Of a stretch of 40,846 nt of DNA, positions 35,701-40,846 are shown one piece after another. Where the stretch lies: contig CAZNWO010000011.1 in assembly GCA_964576585.1 (NCBI GenBank), positions 1 to 40,846 on the forward strand. Reading direction: 5' to 3'. The notes beneath the pieces were generated by a model, which saw only the letters and a program-made list of their open reading frames with translations, was not told the DNA's origin and did not search any database. Each line of letters starts with the position of its first letter. Positions within the stretch are counted from its first letter, which is position 1. The position numbers were made by a program, and so were the translations under genes. Source of the DNA: GCA-2730975 sp964576585 (GTDB taxonomy: Bacteria; Verrucomicrobiota; Verrucomicrobiia; Opitutales; Seribacteraceae).

Positions 35701-35980
35701 GATCTTCGATCAAGGGTTCCGAGGCCACGCATTCAATCCGAAAGCCCGGAACCGTCTGAAAGGACTTCAATGCCTCCTCAGGAGACAGGGCGGGGGAAGG
35801 CGGAATCTTGATCCTCTTCCACATTTCCTCAGCCTTGAATGGCTCGTAGATGGTCAGGGATTGTTCGCGATAGCGAATCCTGCGTTCCGAAGGCACCGAC
35901 TGAGCCATGACGCTATCCGCCAAAATTATCGTAATGACCGAGACCTGAAAACAAAACGAGAGAAATTGTTGCAGACGCAT
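32783..35980 (-). CDS. PVC-type membrane-bound dehydrogenase with HEAT repeats and two c-type heme motifs
   Basis: The product has 1065 residues from the ATG at 35980, chosen because a signal peptide starts there (MRLQQFLSFCFQVSVITIIL). The N-terminal half is the Pirellula/Verrucomicrobium dehydrogenase propeller (Piru_Ver_Nterm type), with FEFDADGRIWAVEFRGYM near residue 100 and two calcium-style DTDGD motifs near 135 and 177. Helical HEAT-like repeats fill about 490-740. A first c-type heme motif is C786-L-A-C-H790, with a candidate axial Met in the downstream MPGMGYSP segment. A second is C940-I-A-C-H944. The protein is presumably a periplasmic or membrane-attached sugar dehydrogenase passing electrons through its hemes; the substrate is unknown. 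It is convergent with DUF1501, and its upstream region runs into the assembly gap. Confidence 0.93.
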   Translation of the reverse strand: MRLQQFLSFCFQVSVITIILADSVMAQSVPSERRIRYREQSLTIYEPFKAEEMWKRIKIPPSPALSPEEALKSFQTVPGFRIECVASEPLIEDPIMFEFDADGRIWAVEFRGYMHDINGSTEGDPVGRVVVLEDTDGDTFMDKSTVFLDGLVMARTVQFVQGGVLIQEPPKLWFCEDTDGDLKCDKKRQVGTFGVPGDPQHTDNGLFHCIDNWMYNAKSSVRHKFVDGKLIEEETFFRGQWGMSQDDYGRLYYCYESSPLHADLFPSAYLYRNRNFRQSVGGGRLSYGLNSWIYWGSQEIYPIRVAPGITLGGRELRDDGTLRTFTIAAGVSIYRGDQFPEEYYGSAVVPEAGGNLVRLNKLGSDGVYLSASNHFGKKELVASTDERFRPLNSRTGPDGALYVSDMYKGIIEHVVFLMPYLRNQINSRGLEQPPGLGRIYRIRHEGKPLGKVPTMSRHSPEQLVRHLSHPNGWWRDTAQRLLVEKKARKQADLLRKLVVDGKSHLGRLHALWTLEGIGSLDWKTVDRAIDDSDPMVRATAVRLSERFIDQKSESARKPDPEQPAPPRDGAPIDPSKILKRLITLLEDQRPMVRLQLLLTLGEFRHDKAESVMANIVSEHRGSVFFAAAASGLEGRELEFIERLLRHPRWQKDWKRQSWEEGLLPMLAMAVFNQKDAKRTSRLLSLMVNQDSDLRWRRDMMLKGVLGSYLSRGRWPVPVKLESRPALLDQLKQSPDKETQAKASRLQRVVTWIGDKTKREREPIRRSLSVEERKRFELGKSIYAVTCLACHQENGKGQDGKAPPLFESDWVHGPPERLVRVVLHGLMGPIVVNGKKWNLAMPGMGYSPIMSDERLAAVLTYVRRAWNNWGDPVEPSLVAKVRSETKDRTALWTAEELVGTTSSSSQASSPGSSIEALAKGLPKGDSERGRVLFQTNLKSRCIACHRIGERGGGFVGPSLTGIGSRVSRHDLLQSMIDPSAKIAKDFLTVVLSLKSGESHSGIIVSENLESIAIHPPSGGKVEVPVDQVDSRITSPVSSMPPIGELFSKTEISDLLEYLVSLKDDLD

Positions 35981-36042
35981 CCCTATCGACAAGAAGGACG
36001 ATGGGTATCTGTCAACATTCAAAAGTCTTTTGCCAAACTCTC

Positions 36043-36142
36043 NNNNNNNNNNNNNNNNNNNNNNNNNNNNNNNNNNNNNNNNNNNNNNNNNNNNNNNNNN
36101 NNNNNNNNNNNNNNNNNNNNNNNNNNNNNNNNNNNNNNNNNN
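36043..36142. other. Assembly gap (100 N)
   Basis: Exactly 100 N, the conventional placeholder for a scaffold gap of unknown size. The true distance is not known, and order or adjacency of the two sides depends on read-pair or long-read linkage. It hides the start of the plus-strand lyase-like gene and most of the region upstream of the diheme dehydrogenase. Confidence 0.98.
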
Positions 36143-39100
36143 CGGCAAAACCTATCGCCTTTACGATGGAATTACCGCATTCGTCGATAATCCGCAAGGT
36201 CGTGAATTCTCAATCTCACTGGATGTGCGAGACATCAATCACCGGATGCACGGACCGAGCGAATTACTAGTTAAAGTATACGGACCAGACGGTAGACCTG
36301 TAGTTCGCGAAATCATCCCCGACGACGGTATCCTGACTCACACCTCGAATCCCTCGGCGGCAGGATGGGATCATGAGGCTTGGTACTACGCCACCTGCTA
36401 TTCCCGCGGCCTTCAACCGCTTGTTCGATGGAGCGCTTACTCCGACCCTAAGCGGCTAGAGGGAATCGTGAAGAGAACCTTTACCTACAAAGTCAAGGGC
36501 GGCCAAAATGGCGTTTACCGAATCTTGCTGGTCGGGTCGCCCGATCATTACGTCACCTTGAACATCGATCCCGAAATGAAATACGGCGTTGCAGGTAGTC
36601 CCGAATGGATTCACGGACACGGACAACAGTTTCGGGACAGCTTCATCTACGTGCCGAAAACCACGAAGTCCATCAATGTACTGTTCCTCCAGTTCGATGA
36701 ACCCGCAGCTCGACAATTCACCCTCAAGGATTCAGAGGGAAATGTACTAGCAGCAGGAAATGGAGCAGATGGATTGGTCCAGACAAGCGTAGACGCCTCA
36801 GGGAAACTGGATGATCAGGTGCTTCAGTTGGAGGTTACCGAGGGGAAAGGCGACTTCTTGCTCAACGTCACCTTTCAGCTGGAGAACGAGTTCAAGCCAG
36901 TGCGGGCAAAAAATCAAGCGATCACTGCAGTATTTTCGCCCGACCAAGCCACTGCAAGGGCGACTCGCGGCGGAACCATTTATCACGACAACCATGTTTT
37001 CTGGCAGATGCATCAAGTACGGATGCACGACTGGTTAAAGAAATTGAAACCGAACGACTTCGCCTACGACAAGTCCTTGGATGACGCCACTGGCTTCATT
37101 TCCGTTGGCTCCCACAACAGTCCCAAGCCTGATTCCGCGGACAGGATCATGCACAGCTTTGGGAAGCACAAGAACCCCAAAGCTCTTAACGCGGCTCTTC
37201 GTGACATGCTATTTGGAATGAGGTTGATCGGACATGGTGACCACGTGGCGATCGGACCCAAGCGAAACCTGGCATACGAACAAGGCTGCTACACTTTCTT
37301 TTGGTATCGCCCCGCATGGCGAATCTTGCAACAGACGGATGCCCCAAAAGAGGTTAAGGAAGCCTTGCGAGAATTTATAATCCAAGCAGGCGACCGATTG
37401 GCGTTCTGCCGCACGATGGCAACAGGGAATGGAAACGCCTTCGGAAGTCTTATGGCAGGATTAAAATACTGCGCCGAGGCTTCGCAGGACCCCTTGCAGA
37501 AAGATTTGTTTTCCAGCTGTTTTGAACGCTTCTCCAACAGTGGTTACGGTAGTCGCGTAGGCATTGGACCATCGGGCGGCTTGCAAGAGAGCAAGGGTTA
37601 CGACCTACACTACGGGAGCTATGTACTGCGAGGCTGGAAAGCGGTCATCGCCGACCTGAAGGATCCCAAGATGATCGCGGCTCGCAACCGCATGCTAAAT
37701 CTTTACAGCTACATCTGGTCCAATGGTCCGGGAATGCCATGGAGTTCCCGAACATCGATTTCGAAAGTCGCCGGCGGCACCTACAACGCATGGCAGGCGA
37801 AGTACAACTGGAAAGGCTGGGGCGGACCGGACCTGTTGACAGGGGTGAATGACCACAACGAGTGGTTCGCCGCTCGTCGCAGAAACTATTATGCCGTCAC
37901 CTATCACGGACGCTTGACGCCAACTTGGGAAGGCGAGGGATTTCATGGCCAGATCGGTCTCGGTGGCGGAGGTTTTTGCCAGTTGCATGTTCCAAGCGTT
38001 GGACAAGTAATCACCGCAAAACCGAACAGTTCATACGGTTCGGGCATGCATCTGTCGGAATGGCCCAATTTCCATGTACATTCGTTGGTCGGCAGGACAG
38101 CTGACGGTCTTCCCTTGGTCACAGCCAACAGTGAACACTGGAATGCGAAGCTTGAAGCCAATGTGGTCAGCAGTTCGGCCAATGTACGACAGTCCTCGGT
38201 TAGCGTATCGCGGCGTTATACCTACAAACCCTCATCGATTGCATGTGAAGTCCGGTTAGGACCGACGCAACACGACAACGTGTTCAGCATTTGGGGCGGT
38301 CGCCCCAAGCTGCGAGGCAAGGTTCTCGAAGCTTACGAGATGATCCCGTTCGCAGACGTCGCAAAACCGAAGGGCAAACCTAGAAGCAACAAAAACCGCA
38401 CACGCATCGATGTATTGAGCGAGGACGGCACCGTCGCCGGAACGCTCGACGATCAAGCCGCCGCCACTGCACACGGACTCGGTCTGCGAACAGACGAAGC
38501 GACGTCGCTTACTGGTGCCGGCGTCATGATCGCTTGCAATGGGAACTTCGGCGCCTTGATCGAGTTTGACAAACCAAGGAAGGTTTTTCGCGGCTTGAAC
38601 GACACTATTCTCGTGGAATTGACCCGCGGACTGACTGCCGCATCCGATGTTGCCTTCACCTATCACGTCATTCCTTATTCAGGGAAGCAACCGGAACTGG
38701 GGTCAACGGGTTCCGATTCTCTAAACACCCTAGTGCTTTCGACGATCGAAGCAGTTAAGTCCACGGACGACCTACTCGAGCAACTAAAAGAAGTGGCGCC
38801 ACTTGAAGTACAAGATAATCAGCAAACCGTTGGAACCTTGCGACTCGGCATATCGGGCGAATACCTCGCGCTAGTCGCCGACATCCAAGACGGAAAAGTA
38901 CAACACCATGCAACGCCGTGGAAAGGTTCCTGCCTAGAAGTATTTGGGAATATGCCTGATCAAACGACTATCGGGCAAGTATTCTTGGCTCCTCAGTCCG
39001 ACAACACCTCCTCTGCTGGATACGAGGCGAAAGGCGGACGGCAAGTACCGTCCGCAGAAATCCTGACGGCTTCAATGGCTACAGATACAGGATACCAGAT

Positions 39101-39317
39101 CCGAGCACTTATACCGATTGACAAGCTCCGCATCGCGACGGATGCGGAATTCAGACTAGAGTTCCAGGTCAGCTCTCACGATGGGAAACAGAGGAAATAC
39201 CACACTCTCTTCGGCAGTCAGCAGGCTTACGAAAACAGTCAGAGATACGGGACTTTCACACTCCAGACCCACGACGACGGGCATAAGGACGACCTTCCCA
39301 AAGACGACGATAAATGA
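36143..39317 (+). CDS. Polysaccharide-lyase-like protein with C-terminal CBM9-like domain (5' end missing)
   Basis: The frame comes out of the assembly gap (first full codon at 36144) and gives 1057 visible residues; start and signal peptide lie in the gap. The first third is beta-rich. From about 37030 to 37850 the protein is helical, with aromatic and His-rich phrases (GHGDHVAIG, NLAYEQGCYTFFWYRPAWRIL, then GGLQESKGYDLHYGSYVLRGW). These recall the alpha/alpha-toroid domain of PL8- or heparinase-type lyases. A beta-sandwich follows (GEGFHGQIGLGGGGFCQLHVP), as in those lyases. A CBM9/DOMON-like domain ends the protein (about 38820-39270, with the GYQIRALIPIDKL motif), and the tail is Asp/Lys-rich. 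The exact lyase family and catalytic residues are not assigned. Its stop overlaps the next start by 4 bases (ATGA). Confidence 0.85.
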
Positions 39318-40846
39318 ATGGGATCATTCGCGCGAATACCGCGACCAACTGCATTGAAGCATCGGGAAAAAGCACCAATCTTCTCATTCTGCCGCTAATA
39401 TGCGGTCTCTTGTCGACTTTCGGTCATACGGCAGGTGCCGCCGAGTTGCTCACTTTGTCGCCTGAAAACTACGACCGTTACGCACCGCAAGGAAACGAAG
39501 TCGACGCCATCTTCGGCGACTATGTCCTGCGGAATGACCGCATCACTGTCGTGGTGGCAAATCCCGACCTAGTCACGGGCCGCAGTTCGAGCCGCTGGTC
39601 GATTGCCCATGTTGCCGGGTGCGTGATCGATATCGCTCGAAACAACCATCACGGTGAAGCATTGACTGCCTTCTACCCCGGCGTCACTCGCTACAAGCCA
39701 GACGCACCCCAACGACAACAGGACTTCATCCAGCCTGAATCGTTCTCAAAGCGAGCAGATCGCAAAGCCATCTCGGCCAAACAGGTCGTCTTGACTATAC
39801 CGGAAATCGAACTAGGAAGCCGGCGCTCCCTGAAGGACCTCGCCAAACTGCCCTCCAGCCAGCGAGGTGCTCCAAGCCCAACGATGCGCGTTCGCTACAC
39901 TCTAGTCGATGGTTGGAATGCGGTAAAAGTCGAGACGATCTACCGAAACCCGTCTACCGCTTCGTTCAAGTGGCAACCGCATTTTGTGTTAAGGGTCGAC
40001 CCTGCAAGTGACGCCGGCAATGGAATTATCCGAACAGTTTCCGATCGAGGCGAAAGTCCCGAAGGCGAATCACCACACTTCTGCTGGTCATACGATCGCT
40101 GGTTTCGTCAGGCTTGCGGCGTGCTTACGCTGTTCTCCGGCATTGATTCCAACTTAGCCACCCCGAGACAAATCCGAGGCGACGGCAGGCAAATAACATT
40201 GCTTCCGGGAGGCGAGTTTCGAGTCACGCGATGGCTGATCCCCGGTGGCGACGTCTTTGCAATCAAGGGTATTGCCAACAAACTGCTGCAGCGCGATTCG
40301 CAAACCGTACGACTACTTGTGAGCAATGGTGAATCCGTCGTCCCCAATGTCTTCGTGAAGGCGAAACTAGGAGAGTTCGATTACGCAAGTGGATGGACCG
40401 ACCACAATGGCACGCTAGAGATGGCATTGCCCGTCCTTGCGAATCAAGCAAGCGAACACTGGACTCTAAATATTGAACCGCCCGGAGTAAGCCCGACTTC
40501 CGTAAAACTACCTCATGACAGGGAGCCCATGATTAAGGTCCGAGTCAAGAAGGCGGCACGGTTGGTGACTCGCGTCGTGGATGAAGCCAACTCACCTATC
40601 CCCTGTCGAATTCGCCTACTAGGAGTGGGCGATACACCAGACCCCAACTTCTTCCCGACAACGGGGGAAACTGTCGTCGGCAATGCGCTCCATCTCACAG
40701 ATGGTAAAACCGACCTGCCCGTTGCCCTTGGGCAATACGACGCGATCATCACTCGCGGCCCCGAATACGACGCAGTGGTTCAACGCATCGTAGTCAAACC
40801 AGGAGAACGAGCGTTAGTGAACGCGACCCTAAAACGAGTCGTCAAA
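39314..40846 (+). CDS. N-terminal part of a probable CehA/McbA-type metallohydrolase (3' end off window)
   Basis: An ATG at 39314, overlapping the lyase stop (ATGA), opens a frame that reaches the right edge with no stop: 511 residues. A hydrophobic segment (NLLILPLICGLLSTFGHTAGAA, about 22-43) looks like a signal sequence with a long polar N-terminal part. The visible region is beta-rich (ENYDRYAPQGNEVDAIFGDYVLRND, then Ig-like strands). It ends with a segment centred on VVQRIVVKPGERALVNATL, about 10 residues before the edge. In planctomycete CehA/McbA proteins, which I recall from family knowledge, such a segment comes just before the PHP metallohydrolase domain, so the active-site residues would lie just beyond the window. 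The alternative ATG at 39318 is in another frame and soon stops. Confidence 0.82.
   Translation, partial: MNGIIRANTATNCIEASGKSTNLLILPLICGLLSTFGHTAGAAELLTLSPENYDRYAPQGNEVDAIFGDYVLRNDRITVVVANPDLVTGRSSSRWSIAHVAGCVIDIARNNHHGEALTAFYPGVTRYKPDAPQRQQDFIQPESFSKRADRKAISAKQVVLTIPEIELGSRRSLKDLAKLPSSQRGAPSPTMRVRYTLVDGWNAVKVETIYRNPSTASFKWQPHFVLRVDPASDAGNGIIRTVSDRGESPEGESPHFCWSYDRWFRQACGVLTLFSGIDSNLATPRQIRGDGRQITLLPGGEFRVTRWLIPGGDVFAIKGIANKLLQRDSQTVRLLVSNGESVVPNVFVKAKLGEFDYASGWTDHNGTLEMALPVLANQASEHWTLNIEPPGVSPTSVKLPHDREPMIKVRVKKAARLVTRVVDEANSPIPCRIRLLGVGDTPDPNFFPTTGETVVGNALHLTDGKTDLPVALGQYDAIITRGPEYDAVVQRIVVKPGERALVNATLKRVVK

Noticed and set aside
36010..36015. Perfect TTGACA (-35-like) on the minus strand upstream of the diheme dehydrogenase
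   Set aside because: No acceptable -10 box lies 16-18 bases downstream, and the spacing to the start codon leaves little room for one.
36012..36190. Coding frames running through the 100-N gap on both strands
   Set aside because: Undefined bases cannot support a reading frame. The minus-strand gene is better started at 35980, where a signal peptide begins, and the plus-strand gene is treated as lacking its 5' end.

Overview
The window looks like a scaffold from a PVC-group bacterium (Planctomycetota or Verrucomicrobiota), probably from a metagenome. The evidence is protein content: a Pirellula/Verrucomicrobium-type dehydrogenase fused to two c-type heme motifs, a Tat-exported DUF1501 protein, a MoxR/DUF58/VWA/DUF4159 gene set, and giant secreted proteins built from beta-propellers, Ig-like and carbohydrate-binding modules. 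No RNA gene, insertion sequence, integrase or CRISPR array was seen. Except for a 100-N gap the DNA is almost wholly coding; no gene-free stretch exceeds about 130 bases.

Layout. (1) Positions 1-24401, minus strand: one compact run of ten genes. In transcription order they encode a MoxR AAA+ ATPase, a DUF58 protein, a BatA-like membrane VWA protein, a second membrane VWA protein with a glutamine-amidotransferase-like domain, a three-helix membrane protein of DUF4175-like build, a secreted HEAT-repeat protein, a small secreted EF-hand protein, a secreted DUF4159 protein, a 3078-residue secreted mosaic protein, and a second giant protein that runs off the left edge. Every junction is a 1-4 base overlap or a gap of at most 22 bases. 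(2) 24402-24526: an AT-rich divergent promoter region. (3) 24527-31326, plus strand: a PQQ-type propeller protein, a 1424-residue propeller/CBM9-like protein and a Tat-exported enolase-superfamily sugar-acid dehydratase homologue. (4) 31417-32733, plus strand: a DUF1501 protein, convergent with (5) 32783-35980, minus strand, the diheme dehydrogenase. (6) 36043-36142: 100 N. (7) 36143-40846, plus strand: a polysaccharide-lyase-like protein missing its start, overlapping the start of a protein whose visible part matches the N-terminal region of planctomycete CehA/McbA-type metallohydrolases and which runs off the right edge.

How the genes may work together (inference). MoxR ATPases with DUF58 and VWA partners are generally thought to act in assembly or maturation of other proteins. 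Here such a set shares one apparent transcript with two giant exported proteins, so the giants are the obvious candidate clients. The rest of the window encodes exported proteins suited to binding and breaking down carbohydrate at the cell surface or in the periplasm. Two genes run off the ends and so are absent from a simple complete-ORF list: the left-edge giant (3308 to 1) and the right-edge gene (39314 to 40846).
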